A stretch of 64,000 nucleotides of DNA from Baylisascaris procyonis (GCA_037389465.1 JAZARR010000078.1:310001-374000); one strand, 5' to 3'. Positions 12,513-26,286 are shown, counted from the first letter of the stretch. A program made the numbers and translations. Notes: generated by a model not told the origin, from the sequence alone.

Positions 12513-15249
12513 GGTTTAGAAATGCGAACATTTTGCGTGAGTTGCTGTCGAATTGAATTTGTACAAAAGCCGTCGAATAATGAGTAAGTAGTTCGTAGAA
12601 AATTGAGCGTTGATGAAATTGCCACTTTGGCTGTAAATATGAGATCTTCTTGGGGTGCTTCTTTCACTCCCACACCTGACTTTTTGTCTTTGAGGAAAAC
12701 CTGAATGAGCTATTAATGAATCATGTTAAGGTGCACGGTTCTTTAAATGAAAGGATTTGGAGAAATATAATCACCAGACTGTGAGGTATAAGTGTATACC
12801 TTTCATGTTTCCTCAATAGATCAAAAGTGCAGTTTGGTGAACTTAGAGTGCAAATGCAGAGCATATATACAAATTGATAGTCTAAAGGGTATTCAAATGT
12901 GTATAATCTTGCGCTCATATGGTTGCTTTCGAACATGCTTGTCACCAAAAAAGAAGAGGTCAAAAATTTTACTTTTTATGTGAAGGATATTCAAATGCGT
13001 GCAAGTATACATGTCATTCTGCAGTCTCACTATTACGGCGAGATGTCAAGTAGAACACATATTGCTCGTTGATCAAATGGTTTGTGTTGTCGGTCAAAAA
13101 AGGTTTTTTGTTTCCTTATATGATGAAGGAATTTCCCGAAGGAAACAGAACAGAAATAGAACGGGTATTTAACCGATGTACGGAATTATTTGAGTATCCG
13201 AGTTCATATTCGCGTCGAGACGAGCGGTCCCGTTAGAAAAGTAATTTGCGGAGGCTCTCAACTTTTTGGATATTTTATTTTTGAGCTAGTTTCCTGTTCT
13301 TTCAATATCTGTCCTGCTAATTTCATTGTACTTTTCACTTTTTTTTTATTGTGAGCACTGTTACGGAAAGAGGAATACGGTTGGTGAACGAACAAGGTTT
13401 GGATTAACTCATTCCCGATCGCGACCGGAACTAAGTTCAAATAGGTGACAGAATGCGACTAATAAGAAAAAGAAGCCAAAAATTCATTTGTTGATATACT
13501 ATAGATGTTGGTGTAGGTAAAAATACCAAAACACAATCCTTTGGAACATAAGACGATTTTTGCATTATCTCTCGCCAGAAAATACCCAACTCCAAATAAG
13601 TCGCTTTGTCAATGGGCATTTTTCATTGAGCATTCCAGCTCTTCGCTCGTACGATGTGCTAGGAAATTTGAAAGTTCAGTGAGGGTTCCAGGATACTACT
13701 TAATGTAAAATATCGTCCAATAGGCACTTGCAGATGAAAGATTATTAAAGTATAGCGCTGAATATGTACTATGTTTAAAAATGTGACGAGCTTAAAACTG
13801 AGGCTAGAAAACTGCAGCAAAAAAAAAAAGAAAAGACACAGCGAGACGTACAACTTCATGTGAGGACAATTTATGCGGTAATGCAAACGAATACATTAAA
13901 TAATTTTTTCATAGTATGCACCTGAGAGTGCTTAAGTTATTGGCTAGTGAGCGAGATCACATGAAAAAATTCGATGAATACGAACCTGGAGGATTTCATT
14001 CATGACGACCAACAGTGCATTCAATGCAAACCATATCAAAAGGACGGCTTATTAACTGCACAACGCACAGTTAACAGCATAGGCCAATTTCTGAAACAAA
14101 CCTATTGGCATTTTTCGTTGACAACGAATTCCTTCAAGTGCTAAATCTATTTCTGTCATGTTGGAGCGGTCATCGAATGATTTCTTATTCCATATCCTAA
14201 AATATCTGCTGGTTGCATCGTTGCACATTTTCTGCAAAAAACGAAGCTCGGAACAAGGAATTTCATGGGAACTGGAAAGTGATTATAATTTCTGAAGTTT
14301 GTTTAATAACAAACCGTTGACATGCGATGAACGAGTAGATATTCATGGATTTTTGTTCAGTTTATCACAATTTTTTGTCCAGATGTGCTAATCCACGAGA
14401 TGTTGAGTGTTTCTAAGAAAGTGCGCATCGGAAATTTTGCTTACTGATCAGGCCGAAAGGGTACAACTTAAGCCCATGAAACTGTAAGCAAAATTTCACT
14501 TGTTCAAGTGCTATACGTTAATTTGCTGGCCGCACTAACTTCGTATAACTATCCACTGCTAAGTGTTTAATGTGGAAAGCAGAAGGCAGCTGCTCCGTGA
14601 TGTAGTGAGATAATTAAAAGTTGGATGATCTTAGAGTGGATGCTTTATTGTAGACGTTGTGTGCTCATCACGCAAAACTTGATTCCATCAGTGAAGGTTT
14701 ATAAACATCTATGCGCCACCCTGCTAGTTGTGGAAAAAGAAATGTAAATAATTTGAACTGAATATTTTTCTTTCCCTTATATTTTGAGTATGCTGGCAAG
14801 GAATCAATATAGTACGGATAATGTTGTTCCGTTTCAAGCCACGTTGACTGTTGTAGTAAGCAAAGCTGGGTTATTCAAAAATGACAGTTATCCAAGCTTT
14901 TTTTCTTCTGTTTATCAGAGCCGTTTCTCGCGCATTTTCGTTCTTCATCAATATGCGCAGCGAATGATGATATCGAGTGATTCTGTGATAGGCAAATGAA
15001 ATGGACTGATGTATTAGGTATCCCAGATGGTTTATTTGGTAGCAGCTACTAAGACGAACTAATACTGTTTGCTGTTTATGGCAGTTCATTCGGAGTTTTT
15101 TTTATGATTATCGCAGTACACAGAACCAAAAAAAAAGAGTTAGGGCATGCGTTTTCGATTCTCTTTCGTGCGCTGACGAGTCCTGATTGCATTAGTATCA
15201 CCATGAAGTGAAAAAACCGGTAACTGGCATAGCATCCTGAACGCGCGGC
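12511..15249. other. Spacer without a supported gene
   Basis: Only short frames (under 86 codons) occur, with no paired splice sites that give a believable peptide. Confidence -1.
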
Positions 15250-15300
15250 ACGACTTGGATTGAACCTAATTATCCGACTATCAACTAAGCTAGTCGCCCT
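15250..15300 (-). repeat. tRNA-like element (possible SINE head)
   Basis: On the minus strand TAGCTTAGTTGA (15281-15292) matches a Pol III A box, and GGTTCAATCC (15257-15266) matches a B box. Their spacing is about 26 nt, too short for a whole tRNA, and no anticodon arm can be formed. It is therefore a decayed tRNA or a tRNA-derived SINE fragment, not a working tRNA gene. Confidence -1.
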
Positions 15301-15537
15301 TGATGCGGAGTTAAGTAGGTGCCATTCTTGATCGAATCCGAATGGCGATAGGCAGGAAGCTCTTGAACGTGTTTAACTTGCTCAAAGGAATGTACGGCGC
15401 TCATACATGGAAACAGGTTAAAGTGCAAAGTACTCTTATTTAGTTTCAAAGACGTACAAGTTCGTATTATGTTCTGAGCGATGCGTTATTATTTGAGAAG
15501 CTATCTCTAGCACAGGCCATTTGTCTCCTTATTTCAG

Positions 15538-15775
15538 CACTGCTCAGCAAACTATTTTTCGTCATCACCAGTTTTTGATTTCAAAATCGTCCGTAGAGCG
15601 AGGGGGGCTCAGTTCTTCCCTTTCTCAGGCATGGGCTACATCCTCACCTATGCTTGAAATGATGCGAAATACTGAAGAACAACGATGCTCGAAAAATTTT
15701 GTCGATGATGCAATAGAACTGCCTGTCAATGGGGCTGTATCAGTTCGAACGAAAGAACGCAATCAGATCCTTTGA
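15538..15775 (+). CDS. Candidate terminal exon, hydrophilic S/Q/E-rich tail
   Basis: A textbook acceptor (GTCTCCTTATTTCAG) opens a frame of 78 codons ending in TGA at 15773-15775. The peptide is hydrophilic and varied, with SSSLSQAWATSSP, EMMRNTEEQR and VDDAIELPVNGAVSVRTKE. It reads like a cytoplasmic tail or linker. The exon starts in phase 2. No upstream exon could be joined with confidence and no family is recognised. Composition and acceptor support it; nothing else does. Confidence -1.
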
Positions 15776-18700
15776 AATAGACGTGGCCCTACCTTTTACG
15801 AAGTGCGGAAAGTGCACAAACAGCGATTCACTGATCTAGTAAGCTATCTTTTTTATGAGAACAGTTTATAGATTTTGCGCTTTCGCATATTTTTCTGCAT
15901 TGCATTCGCAGTAGTTCGCACTGTATCAATGGGTGGGGATATGACCTAAAAGATGGGGAAAGACGCTGCTTTAGATGGTTGAGAGGAGGGGACGGGGTGG
16001 CATCAAAATGCCCAAAAAGCAGCTTTAGTATGGCTTTATACCAAAAGTCGCACTAGTTATACACCCACACTGCACGCAAGTTTGATGCCAGCAACTACAA
16101 GAAAAAACAGTATAGCAGTATACTTGGATTCTGACACTTGTCCATTTATGATCACGTTATTTTTGGTCATCCGATCTCTGCCACCTGTGACTTAGTCCCC
16201 TGAAACTTCCTTGCACCTGTCACCAATGTCTGAAATCTTGCCTTCTGCTTGGCTAAGACAACCATGTGTGATCGTAGGCAAATTTTCGAAAAGCGTTCAC
16301 AAATAAAAGCAAGACAGCGAGGAAACTTTCCGTGAAATCGTAACAACCCGCAGCTTTGCCACTTATTTTGATTGACTCCTCATAAATACGAAGCTGACAG
16401 TAAGTCGGAAAAAATAGGGAGGTATCCGCGACAAGCATATTTTAAATTCTCTTCAGGAAATGGTGTCAGCCGATGTAGCTTCCTTCGTTCGCCAAGCGGT
16501 TGTCAGAAGCGATAATAGAATATGCATTAAGCTTCCTATTCTCAGACTGTATTTCTCGTCACATTTATGGTGAACGTTATTAGAAGTGTGTTTATCTTGA
16601 ACTATTACCCATTTAGCTTAAAAACAATATCAATAGGAACGGGGAAGGTTTCGCAGCTAAAAAACAATTGAAAAGTGTGGAGTTGTTGTGGAATTGCGGA
16701 TGTAAGCGAATGAAAGCAATGATATTTGTAAGAAGAAGAGAGTAGAAGAGGATCCGCACTTGTCAACGTATAGTATTAGCTCAATTGGATAAGAAATCCA
16801 ACGTGTTTGCATGGCGCATCAACTTTTGTGTCCTCAATAAATTTCACAGATATAGCTTCAATGCAGCCGCTTTCTTCGAAGTTGATGGTGCATATTTGTG
16901 ATAGGTACCCTGATAGTGTCGACCGATATTCCAATGTTGGTAACGGGCAAAAAGCATGCAAGAGCTATAGTTGGAACTATCAGCCTTTAGGCTTACTATT
17001 CAAGTCTTCGTCGTGAAGATAGTAGAGCGAAGATGTTTTTGTTTAGAAACGGACGGTGTTAGCAGATATCTTTGCATTTGTGACCGAACTGCAGCAACAA
17101 GGCCGCAATACTTTGAATGGCATTGCCACGATCTCTGCTCTCTTTTTACGAATGAAATCGGTGGGCAAGACTAAGTTCATTCCCATCGATAGTAGTTATT
17201 GTTAGATTGGCCGTTGCTATAGTTCTCATGTCAGTATTTTGAGAAGTAAACGTTTCAAGGGCTCATGAAGCAGTCAGTGAACTAAGAAAACAGTCGGGTG
17301 TCCCATCCACTTCACTGCTTGTAGGCCGTCTCCAGGTATTTAAGTGCAACTGTTTTTCAAAATGTTTTTGACCCAACATCTGGAGCACTGACTATTAGAT
17401 TACACTGTATTACCCAACTTTGTCTAAAAAATAACATCTTTTGAAGTTTAAACAATAAATGAGGTCACAGTGAAAATCGCAACCGAAGCTCCGATTGCAA
17501 GTTATCAAGCAATTTGTGGAATGCAAGAAAAAGTCCTTTGTTAAGGAGTACGAAATGCAGCGTTACATCTGGCCACAAAGACTGGTGGGTGAGCCGTATT
17601 TGCATTTTGTTCGTCAGTTTTTGTCACAAAGAACGGGGAACGGCACATCTCTGCTTAGGAAAGCAATTCGCTCGAGAGATCGTTTATAAAAGGGCTTTTC
17701 TCGGAAGTTCGAGTATCCTCTATAAAACTTCCCACTAAATATTTTCGTTGTTCGTCAGCACATCTGCTCTCATTGTCCGTATTACTGCATGAACTAACCT
17801 TTTACCTGAACCAGTCATAAATAAGAGGCCGGAAAAAAAGAACACTGTAGACCGTTGCTCCTTCTCCTCCCATCCCATCAGAAACAGAAATCTTATCCCT
17901 CACCTCACGCCATTAAGCGGTCTTTCTCTACATTTTTGCTTTCGTTGAGAGGTTGACCCATAAGATTAGTCTTCTGGAGGCTTTGCATAATAATTTTTAT
18001 ATCTTAACGTTGCAAGAAAGCGGTGGCAGATGAGCCCAAACGTTGCAACGTTGCAACGTAACTTTGCTTAAGGATGTCAGCATTCTGTGTAAGCTGCTTC
18101 CTAAAGTAGGAATGGTGTGCTGTCACTGCGTTTTCATAGGTGTAAAGTGAGGTTTTCAACTTCAGTCGATGCCTACCTGTCGGTAAGATTTTCAATTTTT
18201 TCAAAAGTCAATGTAGTGTATTTATTTTTCATTACGCCATATGTCCCTTTTCTGCACGTCTGGCATGGAATTCGTCTGCAGTTGGCTTCTTATCTTATTA
18301 TTTTGTTTTGATAATCCTTGCTACCAGTGAGCACTTGGCTGACGAGATGTGAGCCTTGCAGAACCTTAATCGATTCTCCATTTATAAGAATTAACATTTC
18401 AGGCAGAGGAAAAACAAAGAGAGTGTTTTTCTAAAATCCTTTTTTCAGGTTTAAATTTTTCGAGACCTGCTCCTGGAAACAGAAGAAAATATTGTTCTCG
18501 TCCTTTGAGCACAACCCTGGGTGATTCGTATTGCTACCTTGTATCCGTTCCCTCAATGCATTATTGGGATATTTCCCCATTTCTGAAATCTCTGCGAGTA
18601 AAGTTATGTCTGTATTACTTCTTGCTGCGTCACAAAAATGCCCTTATGGCAGTGCTGTCTTCTAACTTTGGCAAGGACACACAAATACCATCTCCGTACG

Positions 18701-21700
18701 CCGTCCACATAGTGTGTGCACTTCAACATTGTGCCTTGCTTTTATCCCGACTTCTTGCACTGCGCTTTTGGTAGTAAACAGGTATGCTCTTTCCTCGCGT
18801 TTGCTTTTGCAATTTTGCTCTCGCTTGTCAGATCAATGCAGCGATTTGCTTCTATACCAGTATACATAGAACAAGACCGCTGGTATTTCGTGCGGGTTCA
18901 TAACTAAATCGGCGTATTGTTCAATCGATCCTTCACTCTTGTTGGGGTTGTCTGAGAAATAGCTGTAGTGCGAGTGCAGTTATTAATGGTGTAGGGCTCA
19001 CAGATTTTTGCAAGTGACTGTAGTATGTATAATTAATGCCACTGCAGTATGATGTTGCTGCAGTTTCTTCGCTTGTTCACTATTTTGCATTCCTTAATGT
19101 CGTATATTTATTAAAACCACCGTGTATTTCTTAAGGAAGCGGGAATGAAACATTCAGAACAATTCCGCCCCTCTCCCTCTCTCTCTGATCCTCTTTTCTA
19201 TAATAAATTAGGGGAAAGATTTCGGACGAAGAACGTATAGGTTGTGGATGCAAGCTGCGCAGCTGCAACGGCTGTTAGGGCGTGTGCGATGAGAGCAGTC
19301 TGCATAATAGCAGGATTAATTGTTGGTTATGTGTAGTCGCATCTGCGCATTTCATTAAACGTGCTGCACTCCCGATTGCCTTCACGATGACCAGCACAAA
19401 TTCTTGCACCCCGTTGCGCACCTCAAATGTTCAAAATGCAAAACACTTCCGCTAAACCTCACGTACCTCAACAACTGTTCGCGTACCAAAAGGAGGGGAG
19501 CGGGAGAGAGGAGGATGCACTGGCTCCAGTAGGCGCCTTCTCACTGTGATGCAATTTCCACCCTTATGGTGGCACGATTTTGTTATACCTTCTCTCGCGA
19601 TGTGAAGTCGGGTTTGTTCAAATCCTGTAAGTGTTACACAAAATGGGCCTGCAGTAGCCCACAGCTGTCATCCAAATCACCTTCCCGGCACCCTCTTAGC
19701 AACTCGTATAGCCGGCACAGCCATGCGGCATAAATACACCAAGTTTGTCGAAAGGGCAACTGACACAGCGTTTGTCGAAACGGCACGTAGACATCAGTAT
19801 TTTTTAGAAATAAATGGAGATGTCAATACAGGTTCGTGATGTAGTCGTTGGAGCGAATTATTTTGTTGACAGTTTAAGTGAATCATTCAAAAAGAAATGG
19901 GATGTGAGAGGAGGCGCCATGCCTAAGTGATTTGCATCCGCAAGCGTAAGCTGAACGAAAGCGCCTGTCGTCACAGCTATTTCCCAGGCAGCGGAATTTG
20001 TTAGTTTGGTAGACTGATTTGAAGAGTTGGATCGCATCGAAATGTTTTGTAGATTCTTCAACACGATTAATATCGTATGTACAGAGTGTGCTCGTATACG
20101 GTGGATGAAAGTGATTCTGCCAGTAGGTTTTCGACACCATTTGATGGTGAATTTTGTTCACAAATATTCTGAAATTTGCATTACCGAAGAGTGTAAGTAC
20201 GTGTCACATTCCTTGTATTTTCCTAGCACTTCTCGCGAGCATTTTTGTAGGTCGTGATATAAGGTGCAAAAAATCAAATAAGCCATTACATCTTCATCAC
20301 CGCGAATTCATTGCTTGTCTGCAACAAAATCATCTGATCGCTGTTGCGAAAACGTCATCTCAGAGGGATGTCTTCGTTAGCTATCCAAAGTAGTGCATAA
20401 GCATTGTGATATGGAGTTGCCGAGCTGCGAACTCTAAGTATCACATTGTTCATGGGAACCACGATAGTCACTGAAGTATGATGCGGGAGATGTTATCGAC
20501 AGTGCTTAGTATTGTGTTTTGATTCTTTTAAGTAGTTATTCACGTCGTTTCTAGCCTTCAAAAAAAGGTTTTAGAGTTCACCTCTGAGTAGAAGGATATT
20601 TCCATACTCGTGGAGATCCCGATGGCGAAACAGTGAGACGTTGCATTTGCAGGCACAAGGTTCTTAGCTCTTGTAAGGGGGGGGGGGAAGAGGTTGCTCA
20701 TAGAAAGTTAGGATCAATTCAGAACTCTAGAGCAGACACGATCATCAGATTTGCTGAAACATATCATCCACGCCGTACTCACCTGTTTATTGGTAAGTTT
20801 TACGTGCGCAAGAAATGAAGTGTGTTGACGAAAAGCATTTTGCTTGTGAGAATGAGGCGCTTATTTTGCTTGTGCTCCTGCGATAGCGCCACGTTTGGTG
20901 ACTGGAACACTTTGGCGCGTCTGTGCGTGCCTTGCGTGTGACGCTGTCTGCAGTGTCGGAAATCGATAGCAGTGCCTTACCCCTTCCCCCTCTCGTCATT
21001 GCTTCCCCGGTCAATCCCTCCTTCCTCGAATCCTCGACTATTCTCGTGCAATATCGATCTAGCGAGGGACGTTGCTGCTGGAGTAGGATTGCACTTCACC
21101 ATGCTGACATGCTCCACAGCGATGTGAAGCGCGCCTTTGGGAGATCTCCAGCAGCCTTCCCTCCCGTTTGTACTTCTCATTGATTAAAACGCTCGAGTGA
21201 TTGCAGAAGCGGGCGCTCTAAAATGTACTGAGTGCAAGCTGAGGCGTGCGTCGTCTACATGCCTTGATTTTACGTGCCATATCGAAGTAGCCTCCCAGCC
21301 TCAGTTTCAAGTTGTTCTCAAGCCCCTTAGTCACACACATCCCTCGTTTTCTCGGCGAACAGCAAGAGAAAGCACAAAAAGCCCAGCTGGATACTGTGTG
21401 AAAACAAGGGTGCCAACATCCTAGTGGGGAGGCGAGCAGCAAATTCTGTTCGGACGAATGAGACTGTTGATGACGTATACTTAAGGTGCTTTCAAATTGC
21501 AAATTAGTGGTCGTGATCACAGGGTATGACCAGTGAAAGTGCTCTAGCATTCTCGTGGGGCGGGTGAAAGTATCCATCAAAGTGCAGCGTGCCACTAGAA
21601 ACTATCGTAAGTTTGAAAGAAGCCAGATGAAGAATTTCTTCAGCTGTAATCGCCGGACACATTACTGTAGCAAGAAGGAGCAAATTACACCACTTCATAA

Positions 21701-21860
21701 ATGTTACTTCGTTCTGCCATTGCCCACAGAAAGCAAACGGAGGAAATTGATCCACGTTCAAGGGCTTGACTGGTTAAAATGGGGCAGCAACTTATGCGTT
21801 GAAAGCATTTTAAAAGCTCGAAGTCGTACGAAATCAAAGAGTTGTTTTTCATTTCCACAG
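15776..21860. other. Spacer or intron with a GC-richer patch
   Basis: A frame at 18403-18774 follows a good acceptor (TTAACATTTCAG) and is open for 123 codons, but its C-terminal half is hydrophobic low-information sequence and no donor or family supports it. About 20880-21430 is GC-richer with several short frames on both strands and a G9 run nearby (20678-20686). No gene called. Confidence -1.
18040..18059. repeat. 20-bp perfect palindrome
   Basis: ACGTTGCAACGTTGCAACGT equals its own reverse complement and is built from overlapping AACGTTGCAA units. A further AACGTTGCAA lies at 18006-18015. Confidence -1.
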
Positions 21861-22094
21861 TCACCTTTCCAGTTATTGAAACGGCGTTTGAAAGTGGCAG
21901 ATGCAACGATGAAATTGGAAAAAAAATTGCATAGGTGCATTTTACAGGTGATATCACTAAAGCAGTACGCACATTTTGGCTTTGCAAAGCGAAGGAACAT
22001 TGGAGGCTCCGCGGGGTTGACCCAATCACTGAACATTAGGCGTGCTGGCAAATTGCAGTTTGATGATTTGTTTTTACTGCCTTCGGAGCTTTGA
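21861..22094 (+). CDS. Candidate terminal exon, basic peptide
   Basis: A pyrimidine-rich acceptor (GTTTTTCATTTCCACAG) opens 77 codons in phase 0 ending at TGA 22092-22094. The frame is part of a longer 179-codon one that begins at 21555. The product is basic (LLKRRLKVADATMKLEKKL) with an acidic/hydrophobic end (LQFDDLFLLPSEL). Unknown family. No poly(A) signal of the AATAAA type follows closely. Confidence -1.
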   Translation, partial: SPFQLLKRRLKVADATMKLEKKLHRCILQVISLKQYAHFGFAKRRNIGGSAGLTQSLNIRRAGKLQFDDLFLLPSEL

Positions 22095-25000
22095 GAGCAT
22101 CACTCAGCATATTCGATTTGTCTGTTAATCTTATCTACTGCTTTTCTACGTCCCCTTGAGTTCTGCAATAATGGGGAGTGGGGAAGAAAGAAGAGGGATA
22201 ATACAATACTTGGTGTCTCGAAAGGTTATGTTGAAGCTACTTCCTTCTTTCTTTCACCATGAGTCACATGAGGCATGTTTTTTGTCGTCTAAGATTACAG
22301 GTTTTATTCTTCTTTCGTCTCTCATGTGCAATTGTTAAGGCATTTTCACATGCCAAAACCACTTCGCATACGAACATTAAAGTGTGATGTGAAAAAAATG
22401 TTTCCTTTACTACATCTTTCATGTTGTGCTTCACTGCTAAGCAGAACCTACCTGTGCCACGCCAGTTTGACTGCCAGGATCTTACTTTTATTGCAGAACG
22501 CATGCAACCTACACATGCGTCACTTGGCCATCACTGAGATTTTGAACGAAACTTAAGGTTTCCGGCCATCGAAGTCATTAAATTTTTTGCATGCGAAAGC
22601 TAAATGTGTCATATTATTTGGTAAAAGTGGCGCGTGATGAATTTCGAATGTGTGAGTCAGTTTCAATTTGGTATGGTTCATTCACTTTCAGTTCCGAGGT
22701 AATGCACATCTTGCAAATGTTGCACTACATTTCAAAATTCATGAATGAGTTTGTAAGCGCTTCAATCATCGGCAAACAATGCTAGCAAAAATTTTTAGGC
22801 ATGTAGGGTGCCCATAACTTATTTGAATGTTAGTGGATGAGTTTGGAAGTTCATGAGCCTGGGATTTAGATAATTAAGTCTTATACCTCTAACTTCAGTG
22901 GTTTCTTCACGGAAATTATCGGACAAATGGAGAGACACATAAACAAAAATGTACACACTGACAACTTAACGAAGGCGCGTCAAAATGTTTGGTAGGTTTA
23001 TTTAATTTTGGGATTTCTTCTTCGTTAACTTCGTCACTGATTGGACGCCACTATACGATCATACCTCAGGGAAATCACTGGCTTTGGTACTGCGTCAGTT
23101 TTTTCGTCATTTTGGTGGGTCGCCTTTGGCAGTCTGATATATGCGTGCTCTGTCCCACCTTTCCTCGACTATCTGCATACTTCTCGCAGTTTACGTTTCC
23201 TGCGTGTATGCAAGTCTAGCAGCTTGCATGGCCGTTTTCCAAACATTCCTCACGCACTCTGGCCTGGTTTCACTCTCCTGCATCGCTAGATGTCTGCCTC
23301 TTGGATCGATTCTCCACGTAGGCGTTTGGCTGTTACCGTATCATTTGATGAAACTCTTGCTTCGCCGTCGTTTGCACTTTATGAAGGCAAAAGTACAGTA
23401 AGCCGAAGGGCAAGCAATTGAGTTCAATTCAACGCTGATATGTTGCAAGGTTGCGTTTTGTTGAAGAAAAAATTTTGCTGCTGATTTATAGAGTCTCCTT
23501 CAAGAAATATAAATACACAAAAGTGCATCCTGGCTGTCGCTCGCTAATGGCGACGCAACTGTGGTGGCTTCCTGTGGTCTTTGATGGCTCTAAGTTAAAA
23601 GTGTTTTAAATATGGGGAACTGGTCGTATGTCCGCAAAAGTATGTCAAAGTTTCCAATAGCGACAGCGTAGCAAAGCAGCATTCCACGTGCACTCTAATC
23701 TTAAAACATTGCGCACAACAAGATTTGCAGAACCTATAACCGTAAGCCTTCGGCGTTCGGATGTTAGAGAACTACCCAGTGGGAACTGAATTTTACGATA
23801 GTGCGCAAATGAGGTTAAATTCTGTTACACGTGTTGGCGGTTTACCGAGCAATTCTGCTGTAAATACAAAAGTCATTTCGTGCACAGTGTGTCTCGACAG
23901 CTTTAAGGAGAGTTGTTTTGCAAAAGAAAAGTAGCGCATGGTTCGGCCGAGAACACTTCAAAACTTCAAAGGTTTAAGGAGCTCACGAATTTGATTTAAT
24001 TTAGACAGATCACACAAACGTCACATCAGATCCGATTAATGGTTGGGTTTGGTGTGATGGAACTGTGGATTCACTTTCCTAAGAACAAGGAAGCTAATAG
24101 GCAAAAACGAAGTGGGTGGGGGATAGGAGAGAATAGGCTCTATTTCTGGAGAGCGCCAAATTTCCCGAACCGGTTATTCCTCATTCCACTGACGACTACT
24201 CCAAAATACTCGTAGCAATTGCCTTTCACAGAGCGCTTTCACGGGTGGTTTAACTAATTAATGCCAGCTTGACGGAGTATATGCACTGGAGAGCATATTA
24301 TCTTGCAGCCTCGATCGGAAAGTGACAAAATAATTGAAGGTACATTTTAAACCGAGTGGATGCCAGTACGTCAATACCCGCAACTGTGATCCTCGACGAG
24401 GCTTCATGAATGCGCCGCATTCGGATGCCATCAATAAAGTGTGCCCCAATCGCCTCGAAAATATCGATTCTAGCGCCTGGACTTGCGTTCGTTAATGCTG
24501 ATCGGTCATGCGCCGTTTGCCTCAAGTAGGGCTCTCTTTCTCTGCGTCGTGTTCCTCCGCTGGAGTGCGTCGCTATACTCGCGCGGCATGCTTGATGCAG
24601 CTGTCCTTTTTGCGATCGAGCGGCATCCAATCAGGCGTACTTTGGTTCCTGCTTCTAGCAATCAGCCATGTTTTACTGCCATCCTTCGACCATTCAGTTA
24701 TCTTGCCCATTGTTACGTGTGGCAGCTCACTCTTCTCTGCATAAAAACATTCACGTTGCTTAATAAGCAGTCTACTCAAAACTGATACTCTCACTTTTTA
24801 GGGGAGGGGAGATTACTGTAGTTATCGAGTTTTATGAAAGCACTCAAAATTTTTGCCTCACGCTCTTCACATGACCTTTTTTGAAAGGTTCCCGATCGTG
24901 CGCAGCACAAACATGGGCAAAATAGGGCTTGTTTCTAATTAGGTCACGTCCAGAACAAAAACCGCCAGAGATTTGGGGCCTGACATTTTCATCGTGAAGA

Positions 25001-26286
25001 GCTTTTTTGGGCATGCTGGGCACGAATATCGACTTTATTTTTAGAAGCATCCACTTCTGACGAAGGCTTGATGCAACAACAGTGGAATTTTTTTTTTTTT
25101 CACACTAAGTGAGAGTGACATAGCGCAGAATTAAGTCTAAGCGAAAAAGGATGGTGCATCTTCCGGAATAAACAAGAGTTTAGGGTTTTTCATCAAAGCT
25201 GGAACATTGAAAATGGTGAAAACCACTTAAACAACTTTTAGTGAAAGTCTATGTGAACACTGGAGAACGTGAGATTTCATTGATAATGGTTAGGAACCTT
25301 GTAAGCAGTTATTGTCAAAAAAGGCAGCGTTTGTGTTCAGCATGTCCAGAAAAGTTAAATATTCCGGAAACTGGCCTGAAATTGTTTGAAGCAATTTAGT
25401 GCAGATGGGGGACCAAAAGTTGGGGCCGTCGGAGAGGTGCAATGACCACAGGAGCCACTTATTCTCAGTCAGCATATAGCGTTGTAATATAATTATGTGG
25501 AGTTTTGAATGTGGTCTATAGGAGAGACATGTTCATGTTTCGAGTGACCTGTTTTTGTCGTAGTGCACGCTGCAATCGCCGATGAGTATCATCCACTTCG
25601 ACAACACTACTACTAATCGCTTATCGATGCTTAACTATCCGATTAGCTGAAGGGGAGCAATATTGAGGATGTGAAGTTGTTTTCAACGAAGCAGCGTTAC
25701 TTAATCGTTCTGAATGGTTGTTCAGAGCGTGGGTTGCCAGTTATGGCGTTTAAGGAACATTCCCGTAATATATTGGTAAAAACAGGTAGGCAATTGCATA
25801 AGGCTGGTTAATACGAAATGTATTTTTCTTATAGCACAGTCCACTAGGCAGCCAATTGTGCTGCTGTTCTACAAAGAGTAAAGTAGTTTTTGCGCTAATG
25901 TGTCATGTAAACGGCGGTCCGGTTGCACAGGTCCGCAAAGCAAAAAAAAATTTTTTTCAATGTATGCGGCTGTTCGTGGAGAGAGATCTGATTTGCAGAT
26001 TTTATGCCATCTTTAAGCGACTAAAATTAGTAAAAGGCTTGTCTGTAACTCTGTGGATTGTTTAGTCGAAACGAAACGATATTGAGATTTATTAGCTGTA
26101 GGTTATGCAATGTTGTATTCCGTTTTGGCCCATTTAATGCAGCGAATGTAACGCACTTTTGCAAACTGCGTCATGGCGACGTCGTGTTTGCGTATTTGCG
26201 TGTGTATCTGCCTCTACCTGCCCGAGAGTTTCATTTGCGGACGCTGAAAGTTACAGGCAAGGGATTTTGTCAGTACCATCTTTCAG
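22095..26286. other. Spacer with one GC-rich repeat-like block
   Basis: Three overlapping plus-strand frames at 22989-23401 are all hydrophobic, as T/C-rich DNA produces, and are not supported as exons. The block at 24240-24800 is described separately. Confidence -1.
24240..24800 (-). repeat. GC-richer segment with overlapping open frames, probable interspersed repeat
   Basis: About 560 nt stand out from the T-rich surroundings by higher GC and by frames open on both strands (minus 24298-24630, 110 codons; plus 24483-24785, 100 codons). CpG-containing words such as ATCGATATTTTCGAGGCG are frequent. No domain is recognised. The sharp composition change suggests inserted repeat DNA; a decayed gene is the alternative. 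Confidence -1.

Noticed and set aside
12221..12673. Tyr-Ile-rich frames
   Set aside because: Translation of the CTATATA and TA repeats.
19590..19650. TTGTTCAAATCC resembling a Pol III B box
   Set aside because: No A box at a suitable distance and no cloverleaf.
24573..24794. A peptide-like minus-strand frame beginning near 24794
   Set aside because: It lies in the GC-rich repeat-like block and ends in a stop without any splice context.
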